Of a stretch of DNA of 64,000 bases, positions 5,546 through 15,826 are shown in pieces. This stretch comes from an uncultured Winogradskyella sp. (GTDB lineage: Bacteria; Bacteroidota; Bacteroidia; Flavobacteriales; Flavobacteriaceae): the NCBI GenBank assembly GCA_913055905.1, contig CAJXLB010000001.1, positions 921,746 through 985,745 of the forward strand. The letters are read 5' to 3'. The position numbers and the translations under genes are program-made. Numbering within the stretch: position 1 is the first letter of the stretch; every line of letters starts with the position of its first letter. The notes beneath the pieces are model-generated. The model was not told where the DNA came from. It saw nothing but the letters and a program-made list of their open reading frames with translations, and did no database searches.

Positions 5546-7747
5546 TTATCTCAAAATGATCTTTTGTGTTTTACTGAGGGTGCCATTCGATACCTCTACA
5601 ATGTATATACCACTTGTTAAGGCACTGGCATTAATGGTTTGGGTACTTACATTAGCGTTCAATGTTTGGCTCATTACCGCACGGCCTTGTAAATCATAGA
5701 CTTGTGCCGTACTGGTGGTATCTAGTAGACCAGAAATGACTATTTGTTTATTGGCATTCGCAAAAATAAACAAAGAGTCTAGCTCGTTTTCTACAGTTGA
5801 TAAGGCATTTTCTGCAAATCTTAAGAAAAAGCGTCCGCTACCTGATAACACCGTGCTTGGTGTAATCGTGTAATCACCAGAATTTAATAAAGTAAAAGTA
5901 TTTTCAACGCTATCCTCAAGGATCACATCAATACTTTCTGGAACTACGGAATTGCTGTTTAAGCTAAAGGTCATCTGTTCATTAGGGTTAAGATTCACCA
6001 CTAAAGGTACTACTACATCCGTTAAGTTGGCATAAGGTAAGGACTGGTTAAACAAGGCTATTCCTGCATTATCCTCTACCAAATGCGTATACACGCCATT
6101 GGCGTTTTGATCATAAGCTCCTGTGTCATAGCCAGGGTCTAAGCCTAGGGTATTGATATCCCTAAAATACACGTTGGTTTCATAAGATGTAGACGCTGTA
6201 TTTAAGTTTAGGATGGCATGGGCAAAGTTGTTGGTGTTAGCTGCATTACGTCCTGTAATAAAGTCGTCACTAGTGCCAGTGCGTCTCATTGTAGTTGTAA
6301 ATTCAATACCATCGCCGCCACCTGAAGGCGCCGCTACAAAAAAGCCTTGTCCTGGAGTGATGAAGTATGAATCTATTGGAGTGCCTGGATTTCCAGGGTC
6401 GTCCAGGAAATTAAAATCAATTTGAGTCCAGATAGAACCATCTGTGTCATCCGCATCATAGCCATAGATTCCAAAAAAAGTATTATTTAATAAGTTTGCC
6501 GAATTGGCATTTAAGAAGTCTAAAGCAGATAGGTAACTAGGGTACGGGTTTCCTATAAGATTCCAGAAACTTGTGCCGTCCACCAGAGTTACTGGTACAG
6601 CTCCATTATTTGGTGTGCCTGTAAAAGCTAGCGTTTCACCACCAAAAGCTTGGGTGCCTGCTCTATAGCCTGTACCTGGAGTAATCGCTGTGTTAGCATT
6701 GGTACCTGTATCATAGTTGGTATAGGCATTTGCGACAGGGTTAAAAGGGGCAAATGCGCGTATATTTTCAGATGCTGCCAAAGCCCCTGAGTTTGCTGTG
6801 GCAAAAGGCCCAAAATCTTGACCAGAAACCGGTGAGGCTATTAAATCATTGGTGCCCGTAGGTCCTACTTGTGCCGTGTAGCGGTTGTAGGTGATGTCTC
6901 CAGTATAAGTACCATTATTTATAAAACTAGCGAATTCAGTGCTTGTAGAATTAAGAACTATTGGATCATTTGTTACAGTAAGGGTGTTACCTGACTGTAC
7001 AGTAACAGCTCCACCTGCCTGTATTTCAAGATATGGAACAGTAATATCACTCGTTACATTAGTTGACTGGCCATTAGGTATTGTATATTTACTGGTGATT
7101 TCTAAATCGTCAAAACCAAAATTTTGAAGAGCCCCTTGGTTTGTAGACTGAAATTTCACAGAGGTGATATTTGATATATTACTAGAAGCTGTAAAATTAC
7201 TGCCACTTCCGGTTCCAAAAGTGTAGGAATAATTATTGCCACCTTCATAAGTAAAAGTAAAAGCTATGCTTGCAAAGTCATCATAGGCCTGTCCAGACCC
7301 AAAATCACTACCTCCATCATTAATTTGCCAATCTGAGCCACCACTAACAAATTTAAGTGTAAAGACCGGAGTAGAGCCATCTAAAAACTGAATAAATATC
7401 TCACCATTAATTGTTGTGGTATGACCTACATTTACACTAAATGTGTCACCGGGTTGCATAGCTCTATTAAATGCTCTTTCAGCTGCATATAATCCTCCAT
7501 TTTCGGAATTTATACCAAAACTTAAAGTACTTAATCCTGTTCCGCCAATATATCTTCCACCAGTACCGGATGAAATAAAACTCCAACTTCCAAAACCATT
7601 ACCTCCATTGGTGGTAGTGTTCCAAGTGCCTCCAGGATAATTAGAGGCATCATCAGTTGCTAGAATAAAACTATCTGTACCGAGCTGTGCTTGAACATTT
7701 GTAAATCCAAAAATTAGGGTTAAAGCAAAAATGTAAAACTGTCTCAT
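5546..7747 (-). CDS. Secreted T9SS cargo protein (type A sorting domain), 733 aa
   Basis: Residues 1-20 are a signal peptide (FALTLIFGFTNVQA). Residues 20-215 are glycine- and serine-rich strands, probably a jelly-roll or lectin-like domain, ending FGFDDLEI. From about residue 220 begins a long module shared with the two neighbouring proteins: TYNRY, then NDLIASPVSG, WNLIGNPYPSYL, PGQGFFV, DDFITGRNAA and LDPGYD. The last 80 residues are a type A T9SS sorting domain with VYDLQGRAV, GIYIVEV and a final KTQKIILR. It should cross the outer membrane by the T9SS and be released or anchored after tail cleavage. No catalytic motif is seen, so adhesion or sugar binding is a guess. It is probably transcribed alone. 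Confidence 0.9.
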   Translation of the reverse strand: MRQFYIFALTLIFGFTNVQAQLGTDSFILATDDASNYPGGTWNTTTNGGNGFGSWSFISSGTGGRYIGGTGLSTLSFGINSENGGLYAAERAFNRAMQPGDTFSVNVGHTTTINGEIFIQFLDGSTPVFTLKFVSGGSDWQINDGGSDFGSGQAYDDFASIAFTFTYEGGNNYSYTFGTGSGSNFTASSNISNITSVKFQSTNQGALQNFGFDDLEITSKYTIPNGQSTNVTSDITVPYLEIQAGGAVTVQSGNTLTVTNDPIVLNSTSTEFASFINNGTYTGDITYNRYTAQVGPTGTNDLIASPVSGQDFGPFATANSGALAASENIRAFAPFNPVANAYTNYDTGTNANTAITPGTGYRAGTQAFGGETLAFTGTPNNGAVPVTLVDGTSFWNLIGNPYPSYLSALDFLNANSANLLNNTFFGIYGYDADDTDGSIWTQIDFNFLDDPGNPGTPIDSYFITPGQGFFVAAPSGGGDGIEFTTTMRRTGTSDDFITGRNAANTNNFAHAILNLNTASTSYETNVYFRDINTLGLDPGYDTGAYDQNANGVYTHLVEDNAGIALFNQSLPYANLTDVVVPLVVNLNPNEQMTFSLNSNSVVPESIDVILEDSVENTFTLLNSGDYTITPSTVLSGSGRFFLRFAENALSTVENELDSLFIFANANKQIVISGLLDTTSTAQVYDLQGRAVMSQTLNANVSTQTINASALTSGIYIVEVSNGTLSKTQKIILR

Positions 7748-7802
7748 AAGCTTATAGTTAGATTTGTTGTAATCTCGTGTTAGTGTGTTACTTATTTGTT
7801 AT

Positions 7803-7810
7803 CAAATATA
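7803..7810 (-). promoter_or_regulatory. Promoter -7 box upstream of the 733-aa T9SS gene
   Basis: TATATTTG on the minus strand, about 55 bases ahead of the start. A TTG lies upstream but farther than usual, so only the -7 box is supported. Confidence 0.4.
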
Positions 7811-7857
7811 GTGTAGTTTTTTAAAATTAAAAAGCGCAATCGTTTTCGGGTGGAAAA

Positions 7858-8200
7858 GTTTGTTGCAGGTGTTGGGTATTAGGTGTTAGGTATTAGGTGT
7901 TAGGTATTAGGTATTAGGCATTAGGTATTGGATATTGGGTGTTGAAAGGTGAAAGGTGAATGGATAGATGGCACTTTGGTGTTAGGTGTTGTGTTTTCTG
8001 TGATGTGGTGATGTCTTGAGTCGTGAGTCGTGAATGGTGAGTGGTGAGATGGTACTTAGGTATTAGGTATTAGGTATTGGGTGTTGAAAGGTGAAAGGTG
8101 AATTGTGATTCGTGAATGGTGAGTGGTGAGATGGTACTTAGGTATTAGGTATTAGGTATTGGATATTAGGTTATGGGTGTTGGGTGTTGAAAGGTGAATG
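7858..8200. repeat. Degenerate short-unit repeats between T9SS genes
   Basis: The gap consists of TTAGGTATTAGGTGTTAGG-like units of 6-7 bases and GTGAATGGTGAGTGG-like units of 7-8 bases, with the block GGTACTTAGGTATTAGG occurring twice about 80 bases apart. No reading frame or RNA gene is seen in it. Confidence 0.85.
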
Positions 8201-8211
8201 AACATCCCCTT

Positions 8212-8244
8212 AAAAAAGGAAAGCAGGCCTTCCGACCTGCTTTC
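8212..8244 (-). terminator. Terminator of the 1121-aa T9SS gene
   Basis: A nine-base perfect stem GAAAGCAGG/CCTGCTTTC followed on the minus strand by C then a run of T. The same hairpin, with its flanks, recurs at 12295. Confidence 0.8.
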
Positions 8245-8276
8245 TTCTCTTGGTTCTTTTGTCTTGTCTCTCTAAT

Positions 8277-11200
8277 TTAATTCAAAATCACTTTTTGGGT
8301 CTTGCTGTGATTTCCACTCACAAGATTTACGATGTAAACACCCGTCTGTAAGCTATTGGCATCAATCGTATGTAAGGTCGTATCTGCATCCAATGCTGTG
8401 GTATGCACCAATCGGCCTTGCAGATCATACACCTTAGCAACAGTATCCGCATTTAAGGTACCAGCAATCGTAATGGTTTTAGGGCTTTGGTTCGTATATA
8501 TGGAAATACCATCAAGCACGTTATCGCTTAGGGATAAGGCACCATTGGTAAATCGTAAATAAAAACGACCCGTGCCATTTAAAGCCTCAGCAGGAGTCAA
8601 CACATAATCCGAAGTGTTTAATAGGGTAGAAGTGTTGGTCAAAGTATCATCCAAATACACCTCGATAGAAGCCGGTAAGGTATTTTCTGCAATACTAAAG
8701 GTCAATTGCTCTCCCATATTAGCATTAACACCTAGGGCAATGGTCGTATCGTTAAAATCAGTCTTTCCAATAGCTTGCGTTGCAAAAGGCACGCCAGAGT
8801 TCTCTTCAACCAAATGCGTAAATAGAGCAAAGGCTGGAGCAACACCACCGATTAAACTGGCATCGTAACCAGGATCTAAGCCTAAACCTGAAGAAGGCGT
8901 AAAGTACACCTTGGTAATAAAATTGTCGGACGCGTTACTCAGATTAATGTTTACGTTAGTAATCGCAGAAGCCGCATTTCTACCCGCTATAAAGTCATCA
9001 TCGTTAGCGATAATACGCATATCTGGCGTACTGGTGGTAAACTGAAGGTTACCGCCGGTGGTATTGGACGCCACAAAGAATCCTTGGCCAGGGGCAATAT
9101 TCAACGTGTTGTTTTCTATAGCACTGATAATGGTATAGTCATCAGCAGACGTACCATCGGTACTGTCGTTATAGCCATAGATCACTTTGGCGCTAGGGTC
9201 TAACAATGCATCATTGTGGGATAAAAAAGCCTGAGCATCCATATACGAAGGGAACGGATTACCCACCAAGCTCAAAATACTTGCGGTACCTTGTGCTATT
9301 GGGACTTCAACTAAGCTGTTATTTACGGTACCTTCAAACTCTACTAAGTTTGAAGCTGCCAACGGATCTATACCGGTTCTATAACCTACACCAGCAGTTA
9401 AAGGGGTAGTGTCGGTTTCGTCCCAAAGCTCGTAAGGAGCGCTGGCATTGTCACTATCAAAGCCACCAAAAAGCACATTGGTGCCACTTGGATTGGCTAA
9501 GATATTGGTGTTGTTGGCAATAAACACATCAAAGGCCTGCCCTGTAACAGGAGCACTGATAAGGTCGTTACCATTTACGGCATCATTAGAGTTTACATAA
9601 CGGTTATAGGTTACCGTGCCGATAATTGTTCCATCGGATATTAAACTTGAAAAGTTAGAGGATGTAGATTCCAGGTTTAAAGAAGTACATGTCAACGTGA
9701 AACTAGAAGGAATGATTGTAGATGCCTCTGGTCTAATAGTCATATCGTTGATATTTATATCAGAACTTAGAGTATAAGTTCCATTTACAACAACGGCGTT
9801 CCGCGCTCCAGTTGCAGTAGATGGTTCTAGATTCCAAGTACCATTTTTATAAACTAGAGATGCGACAATTTGGTTAGTACCCTCTGTACCTGGTGATCCA
9901 AAATCGTTATCAATACCTTCGGAAACTGTAGCTTCAGCCCATAAAGAACCGTCATTATTGTCTTCGGTATCACTTCCAATAAAAATCATAGCTGCACCAT
10001 TAGGATCTGGCCAATTAGGACCTCCGTCATACTCTGCACGGTCTATTTCGTTGGAGCTACCATCGGTTAAGATAATTTCATCATCACCATTGGCAAGGGT
10101 AAACCCAGAGTATTCATAATCTACGTTTACACCACCATTTGTGAGATTGTCAGCATTGATGCCTAATACAGCAAAACCTAATGAAGGTACAACTACAGAG
10201 CTACTAATGGTATGGCTGTCAGAGCCATTATCACTAATGGTCCATCCAATCATATCGATAGCACTAGCTGTTGGATTATAAACTTCAAAATACTCACCTG
10301 AATTATCACCAACGTCACTAGGGTTTTGCATAATTTCAGTTATGATTAGTTCTGGAACAGGAGGTGTCTCATCATCAATAATAGTAACGGTATGTGTCGC
10401 TTGAGAAATGACCAAACCAGTTACTGAGCTTGTTTCTGTAATGGTCAACTCTACGGTTTCGTCATCAAAATCAGCATCATCATTAATGTCTATAGTAATA
10501 TTTTGTGTACCATCAGCCGTAAATGATAAGGATGTCGGTGACGTAAAGGTATAATCACCAGGCTCAGCAGTACCACCAGTAACACTAACGTCGATGTCAA
10601 TTTGGTTACCATCATAATTGCTTACAGTAATAGGAATATTAGAACTTGTAATCGTGGTATTGGTTTCGATTTCGGTGCTTGTTGCAGTATCAAAACCGAC
10701 TGTTGGAACAGCAGTTGAACAACTTCCGGGATCTGTAATCGTTGCAATTTCAAAACAATTAGTATCAGTATCATCTATGACTAAGGCATCCAAATCGCCA
10801 CCAATCCCAGCACTTCCAGGTTCAAGGTAAAACGTAGTTGATGAACCGTAATTTGCAGTAGCAGTATCAGTTGTAAAAGGACCTGAGATGCTTGTACTAA
10901 TATTAGCAAAACCATCCATGTCTACTGTATAGGTAGTTCCTAGATTACCACCCGTAGGATTAAGCTCAAAAGACGTAATATCGTCCGTACTGTCACTTGC
11001 TGTCCCGTTGTCGTTACAAGTTATGTTTGCTAAACCTGTACTGGTAATTGAACAGCTTGAGCCTCCAAATGTAAATGACCCGATTGGGATTGGTGTTGTT
11101 GCAGAGGCATTTGTCGTTTCGTCGTCTAAAGCATTTGGCCCACTAAATGTCCAATTAGCCAAGGTAAAAGTGCTACCGTCAGGACCGGTTCCATCGACTC

Positions 11201-11642
11201 TGTAAGCCCATCCGTCCATATATTCCCAAGGCTCTCCAGTTCCATCGGTGTTTATATCTCCAAATACATCGATAACAGATCCATTGAAAAACAACTCTAT
11301 CGCATCATCTCCATTTATTTCCATAAATCCAGAAGTGTAGTTTGGAGCAAAACCAAACCAATTTGTAAATTCCGTAGACTCTGAAGCTACATATAAATAA
11401 GTTCCAGCGGTAACTGCATCTGCAGGAAAAGTAAACTCTTCTCCATCAGAACCACCTCCATTGTTGGCGCTTCCAAGGCCATAAAGGCTTAAATCAGGAA
11501 TATCGTTTATAACGTAAAGTTCCACGCCCTTTGGGGTACCTCCAGAAAGAGGGCCATCATAAGCAGCTGTAATTACAAGGTCTTGCCCAAACCCCAAACT
11601 TGTTATCAATAGTCCTAAAAGTGAGATGTAAAATTTTTTCAT
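8277..11642 (-). CDS. Secreted T9SS cargo with two lamin-tail and one Calx-beta domain, 1121 aa
   Basis: After a signal peptide (1-19, ending GFGQ) comes a first lamin-tail-like domain (20-190: GVELYVIND, INGDDAIELF), a spacer, a Calx-beta-like repeat (313-424: GDYTF, FDDETVELTI), and a second lamin-tail domain (430-590: LIITEIMQNP, EYFEVYNP, DDEIILTDG). Residues from about 600 to the end form the same C-terminal module as in the genes on either side (VTYNRY, NDLISAPVTG, LVGNPFPSYM, PGQGFFV, DDFIAGRNAA), ending in a type A sorting domain (VYDLQGRLV, GVYIVNL, KTQKVILN). Lamin-tail and Calx-beta domains are common in large surface or adhesin-like proteins of this phylum; a binding role is likely but the ligand is unknown. 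Confidence 0.92.
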   Translation of the reverse strand: MKKFYISLLGLLITSLGFGQDLVITAAYDGPLSGGTPKGVELYVINDIPDLSLYGLGSANNGGGSDGEEFTFPADAVTAGTYLYVASESTEFTNWFGFAPNYTSGFMEINGDDAIELFFNGSVIDVFGDINTDGTGEPWEYMDGWAYRVDGTGPDGSTFTLANWTFSGPNALDDETTNASATTPIPIGSFTFGGSSCSITSTGLANITCNDNGTASDSTDDITSFELNPTGGNLGTTYTVDMDGFANISTSISGPFTTDTATANYGSSTTFYLEPGSAGIGGDLDALVIDDTDTNCFEIATITDPGSCSTAVPTVGFDTATSTEIETNTTITSSNIPITVSNYDGNQIDIDVSVTGGTAEPGDYTFTSPTSLSFTADGTQNITIDINDDADFDDETVELTITETSSVTGLVISQATHTVTIIDDETPPVPELIITEIMQNPSDVGDNSGEYFEVYNPTASAIDMIGWTISDNGSDSHTISSSVVVPSLGFAVLGINADNLTNGGVNVDYEYSGFTLANGDDEIILTDGSSNEIDRAEYDGGPNWPDPNGAAMIFIGSDTEDNNDGSLWAEATVSEGIDNDFGSPGTEGTNQIVASLVYKNGTWNLEPSTATGARNAVVVNGTYTLSSDININDMTIRPEASTIIPSSFTLTCTSLNLESTSSNFSSLISDGTIIGTVTYNRYVNSNDAVNGNDLISAPVTGQAFDVFIANNTNILANPSGTNVLFGGFDSDNASAPYELWDETDTTPLTAGVGYRTGIDPLAASNLVEFEGTVNNSLVEVPIAQGTASILSLVGNPFPSYMDAQAFLSHNDALLDPSAKVIYGYNDSTDGTSADDYTIISAIENNTLNIAPGQGFFVASNTTGGNLQFTTSTPDMRIIANDDDFIAGRNAASAITNVNINLSNASDNFITKVYFTPSSGLGLDPGYDASLIGGVAPAFALFTHLVEENSGVPFATQAIGKTDFNDTTIALGVNANMGEQLTFSIAENTLPASIEVYLDDTLTNTSTLLNTSDYVLTPAEALNGTGRFYLRFTNGALSLSDNVLDGISIYTNQSPKTITIAGTLNADTVAKVYDLQGRLVHTTALDADTTLHTIDANSLQTGVYIVNLVSGNHSKTQKVILN

Positions 11643-11706
11643 CTATGTAATTTTTTGTTCTAACCAAGGCTTTGGCTATCCATTGATTTTAACTCCAAAG
11701 CAGCCA

Positions 11707-11714
11707 CAAATTTA
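11707..11714 (-). promoter_or_regulatory. Promoter -7 box upstream of the 1121-aa T9SS gene
   Basis: TAAATTTG on the minus strand, about 65 bases before the start codon, fits TAnnTTTG. No -33 TTG is visible at the expected distance. Confidence 0.35.
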
Positions 11715-11771
11715 GACATTAATTTGGCTTTTGGATAAATTTTAGGTTAATAAACGATTAAGAGTTGTTGT

Positions 11772-12285
11772 TCTCGTGAAGCTTGAATCGTGAATCGTGA
11801 ACCGTGAATGGTGAATGGTGAATAGTGAATGGTGAGTGGTGAGTAGTGAGTAGTGAGTGGTGAGATGGTAATTAGGTGTTAGGTGTTGGGTGATGGGTGT
11901 TAGGGTTTTTTGGTTAAAAGGTTAGAAGCTTATAGGGTTATGTGGTTATGCAGTTACAAGGTTATATGGTTATGTGGTTATACGGTGATGTCGTGAACCG
12001 AAATCCGAAATCCTTTGTTCTTATTGGACTGCCGACCACGGACCAAGGACCAAAGACCAAGCACCAAAGACCAAAGACCATTCATCTCTTTTCTCGTCTC
12101 TCTTTTCTCTTTTCCATTGAATAGATTCTTCGGTTACTGCGTTCACTCTGAAATCGAAGATTAGGTGCAGCCAATGACATGCGAGCTGTGATTCGTGATG
12201 TGTGAACCGTGAATTGTGAACGGCGAGATGGTACTTAGGTATTAGGTTTTGGGTATTGGGTATTGGGTGTTGAAAGGAGAATGAA
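11772..12285 (+). repeat. Composite intergenic repeat (A-B-C-D order)
   Basis: The gap holds GTGAATCGTGAAC-type and GGTTATGTGG-type short units (block A, 11772-11995), a GACCAAAGACCAAGCACC block (B, near 12035-12078), a CT-rich block (C, near 12080-12115) and an ATTGAATAGATTCTTCGG block (D, 12116-12175), then A-type units again. The same order recurs elsewhere in the window. No gene is seen. Confidence 0.8.
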
Positions 12286-12294
12286 CATCCCCTT

Positions 12295-12326
12295 AAAAAA
12301 AGAAAAGCAGGCCTTCCGACCTGCTC
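12295..12326 (-). terminator. Terminator of the 1155-aa T9SS gene
   Basis: Stem AGCAGG/CCTGCT with a T-run on the minus strand side. It is almost the same as the hairpin at 8212, including 25 bases of flank, showing that the two gene ends share ancestry. Confidence 0.75.
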
Positions 12327-12358
12327 TCTTTTCTCTATTCTCGTTTCTCTTTTCTGCT

Positions 12359-15300
12359 TTAATTCAAGATCACTTTTTCGGTTTTGCTTTGGGTGCTGTT
12401 GCTCAGCTGTACCACGTACACACCAGAGCTGAGTCCGTTAGTGCTTATGGTCTGGGTACGTAAGCTTTTATCTAGAGCCACTTGTTTTACCAAACGCCCT
12501 TGTAAATCAAAGACCGAGGCTGTTGTGTTTTCATTAAGCTGTCCTGCAATAACAATGGTTTTTTCCGCTGTAAATATGGATAGGCCATCTAAAGCAGCCT
12601 CAGGATTGCTTAAGGCATTGCTTTCAAACCGCAGGAAGAACCGTCCGGTACCATTGAGTGCCGTGGCCGGTGTCACGATGTAATCGGTCATTGTCAGCTC
12701 TGTAACGGTATTGGCCACGGTATCGTCCAGATAGACCTTGGTGCCTGCAGGCAGGGTATTGGTACCTAGGCTGAACGTGATTTGTTGCCCTTGGTTGGCC
12801 TTCACGCCTACAGGTATCACCACATCGTTGTAATCGTCATAGTCCAGGGTCTGAACAGCCAATTCAATTCCTGTATTGCCTTCCACCAGATGTGTAAAAA
12901 TACCGTTAGCGTTGCCAAGATAGGCACTAGCATCATAACCAGGGTCCATGCCGCGTGTGGCATTGCTGTTAAAATAGATAATGGTATTAAAGTCTTTGCC
13001 TTCGCTTTGAAGGTTGATATCTGCCCTTGCCACACTCACACTACTTGCGGAGCGGCCTGCGATAAAATCGTCACTGCCAGCTGTGGTTCGCATCGCTGGC
13101 GTAAAGGATACCATTCCGCCGCCCGTTTTGGACTTCACAAAAAAGCCCTGACCTGGAGCGATGTATTCGGTTTCGGATGTATCGTCAATGGTCGCTTGGT
13201 TCCAGATGGTCCAACGTGCTGCTGTAGCGTTATAGCCATAAATGGCCTCAAAGGAGGGTGCTTCAAATTCTGATTTATTTGCTGTAAAGAACGCATCAAA
13301 ATCGAGATAGGACGGAAACGGATTGCCTATTAAGTTCCATGCCTCGGTACTATTGGTGGCTGAACCTACAGTTATCCCTATGTCCACCTGATTTGTAGCC
13401 ACGCTACCTGTAAAGGATAGCGTTTGGTTAGGACTTGACGTTGCAGCTCTGTAGCCCACGCCGCGCGTTAAGGGTCCTGTAGCATTGGAGTCGAAGTTTT
13501 CATAAACTCCTGAATCATTATTAAAGGGTGCAAAAGCGTACAGTGTTGGTGCGCCTAATTGCGACAATAAATTACTGTTCCCTGTCAAAAATACATTAAC
13601 ATCTGCAATGGCCGTGGGGGGCGATACTAGGTCGTTAGAATTAGCAGCAGTCGTGGCATCGGTACCATCAAAATCATTGACATGACGATTATAGGTTACC
13701 GTACCGGTCAAGTTGCCATCCAAAATAAGGCTAGAGTATTGTGTGGAATTGGATTCTAAAGTCAAGGTGTTGAGTAGCTCTAAGGTCGTGCCTGATGTAA
13801 CAATTAATCCTGCGCCTGGCTCCACAATCAAGGTATTACAGTTGGTATTTGTGTCTATAGTGGCATCGCCATTGACAATAGTAATATCATCTGCAAAGGT
13901 GGCAATACCATTAGGATTAGCAGGTGACCAACCGTTGTCATAAACATAAGAGGTGCCAGGTACAACCGTAATGGTGTAGTCTTCGATTTCACCATCTGTG
14001 GAGCCATCACAGGGGCCATTTGTGGGGATTGGAAAAAAGTAATACTGACAGAGCACACGCAAACGCGTATCGCCTAATACGGCATCATTGGGTATGCTAA
14101 TGGCTAAGGGGCTGTTCGCTGTTGGGCCATCCGGACTATCAATGGTTGCACCCAGATCGTAAGTTTCATTAGGGTCGTCAAAGTCGCCATCTTGGTTCCA
14201 ATCGATCCAAGCGTAGCTGTATATTGCAACATTGCCATCGGTATTTATATTAACGGTTAGATTTTCGCTACTGCCACGGGCAACCGTCGTTCCTATGGCT
14301 GTAAAATCGTCGTAGCCACTGCCTTGTCCTGTGGCATTGTTAATGCTTCCAAAATTCACGAGGGTGATGGAGGTTTCAAACGTGGTGTCGCCATCGACAG
14401 CACAATAATCCAATGTGATACTCAGCGGAATCCCTGCGCTCCAATTGCTCCCTTTTCGTGTAAAAATTTCAAAATGGTAGGTGCTTCCAAAGCTAACGTT
14501 GGTGATTTCAACATTTGTTTGGGTGCCTTTAAAGACGATGAATTCATCGGTACTAATTTCGGTACCAGAACCAAAATTGGTACTGGCAAAGTAGTTGGAC
14601 CCATCTCCTGAAGGTACCGCTGTAACCGGACTTTCTTCTCGTGCCACCACCAGGACCTCATCATAGCAACTGCTTAGCGTCCAGTTTAAATCGATATTGC
14701 CGTCCACATAAGTTGCCGTGGCATTGCTGACGTCTAACGGTGTGCTACAACCAGAAATATCCACGATGGAAACATCATCAAGAAACCAATTGTCGCCATC
14801 ATTTTGTTCCATCACAAAAGCGATATATACAACACCAGAATAGGCCGAGAGATCTACCGTCTTTTCGTTAAAGGTACTGCCCAGTTGGGCTTCGTTATAG
14901 GTTTGAAGGGTGGTGAAGCTACTGATGTCCGTTTGTGAGGTTTGGGAAACACGTATGGTGTATTCGGTGTTGTAATCTATGGTGAACTGCTCTCGTGCAA
15001 AAAAGCGCAGTTGCGCTTGTGCCGTTCCCAAATCTATGGCTGGTGTTACCAACCAATCCTGGGCATTACCACCGGACACCACTTCATATTCCACGAAGGC
15101 CGAGGTCGTGCCGGAATTGGCCACGAGTGTAGAGGTGGTCCAGTCGTTTGCTGTACCTAGGCCATTCGCACCACGGTAACTGTTCCAGCAGGGTGGTGGG
15201 AAAACCCCACCCTCAAAATCCTCGGAAAAAGGTAGGGCAAAGGCCGTACAGTTTTCAAAACCGCTCACAGTGATATTGTCTATGCGCATGCGTTCGCCAC

Positions 15301-15826
15301 CGCCATTGTTCCGCATAATGACACGCAGTTCAAGGGTACTGCCATTAAGTAGGTCTTGGCTTGAAATTGTTGCGTCGAAGTCATTGGAAAAACTACCATT
15401 GGTATTGGCTTGGGTCCAGGCACCTCCATCAATGCGGTATTCAATGGTTACGGTATCATTAGGTTCTAGATTATTGCCACCAGTCCCGTTCGATTCTGAA
15501 ACCTCTAGGCTAAAGGACACATCGAAAAAATTGCTGATATCAATAAGAGGGGAGAACCAAATCGCTTCGGTATCCAAATCGCGCCCTTCAAAAATGGCGT
15601 TTCCACCGACGTTAATCACGCTAAAATAATCGTTGGTATTCGCAAATGAGGCATTGGAGACATCGATGGACCAATTGACTAAACTCAAATCTATATTGGG
15701 ATTCGAGCCGCCAGGGCCTGAAGCGCCTTGGCCTTCCTGGCCGGTAAAATCCTCAGAATAGATGGTGCTTTGACCTTGAGCGAATGTGCTTGTTATCAGG
15801 GCTATTAATATTATTATCTTTTTCAT
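12359..15826 (-). CDS. Secreted T9SS cargo with adhesin-like and GEVED domains, 1155 aa
   Basis: Signal peptide 1-19. Residues 20-190 form a jelly-roll-like domain ending MRIDNITVSGF. Residues 197-356 look like a choice-of-anchor J/cleaved adhesin domain (LPFSEDFEGG, DWLVTPAIDL, NWFLDDVSI). Residues 360-475 resemble a fibronectin type III domain, and 475-622 a GEVED domain (WIDWNQDGDF, LRVLCQY, GEIEDYTI). From about 630 the protein has the shared C-terminal module (VTYNRHV, WNLIGNPFPSYL, PGQGFFV, DDFIAGRSA) and a type A sorting domain ending KTEKVILN. These domains point to surface binding rather than catalysis. The gene is separately terminated, and its 5' side faces the divergent polysaccharide locus. 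Confidence 0.92.
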   Translation of the reverse strand: MKKIIILIALITSTFAQGQSTIYSEDFTGQEGQGASGPGGSNPNIDLSLVNWSIDVSNASFANTNDYFSVINVGGNAIFEGRDLDTEAIWFSPLIDISNFFDVSFSLEVSESNGTGGNNLEPNDTVTIEYRIDGGAWTQANTNGSFSNDFDATISSQDLLNGSTLELRVIMRNNGGGERMRIDNITVSGFENCTAFALPFSEDFEGGVFPPPCWNSYRGANGLGTANDWTTSTLVANSGTTSAFVEYEVVSGGNAQDWLVTPAIDLGTAQAQLRFFAREQFTIDYNTEYTIRVSQTSQTDISSFTTLQTYNEAQLGSTFNEKTVDLSAYSGVVYIAFVMEQNDGDNWFLDDVSIVDISGCSTPLDVSNATATYVDGNIDLNWTLSSCYDEVLVVAREESPVTAVPSGDGSNYFASTNFGSGTEISTDEFIVFKGTQTNVEITNVSFGSTYHFEIFTRKGSNWSAGIPLSITLDYCAVDGDTTFETSITLVNFGSINNATGQGSGYDDFTAIGTTVARGSSENLTVNINTDGNVAIYSYAWIDWNQDGDFDDPNETYDLGATIDSPDGPTANSPLAISIPNDAVLGDTRLRVLCQYYFFPIPTNGPCDGSTDGEIEDYTITVVPGTSYVYDNGWSPANPNGIATFADDITIVNGDATIDTNTNCNTLIVEPGAGLIVTSGTTLELLNTLTLESNSTQYSSLILDGNLTGTVTYNRHVNDFDGTDATTAANSNDLVSPPTAIADVNVFLTGNSNLLSQLGAPTLYAFAPFNNDSGVYENFDSNATGPLTRGVGYRAATSSPNQTLSFTGSVATNQVDIGITVGSATNSTEAWNLIGNPFPSYLDFDAFFTANKSEFEAPSFEAIYGYNATAARWTIWNQATIDDTSETEYIAPGQGFFVKSKTGGGMVSFTPAMRTTAGSDDFIAGRSASSVSVARADINLQSEGKDFNTIIYFNSNATRGMDPGYDASAYLGNANGIFTHLVEGNTGIELAVQTLDYDDYNDVVIPVGVKANQGQQITFSLGTNTLPAGTKVYLDDTVANTVTELTMTDYIVTPATALNGTGRFFLRFESNALSNPEAALDGLSIFTAEKTIVIAGQLNENTTASVFDLQGRLVKQVALDKSLRTQTISTNGLSSGVYVVQLSNSTQSKTEKVILN

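Noticed and set aside
7858-8200. Possible CRISPR array in the short-unit repeats
   Set aside because: Units are 6-10 bases, without constant repeats of 23-50 bases or unique spacers, and no cas genes are present.
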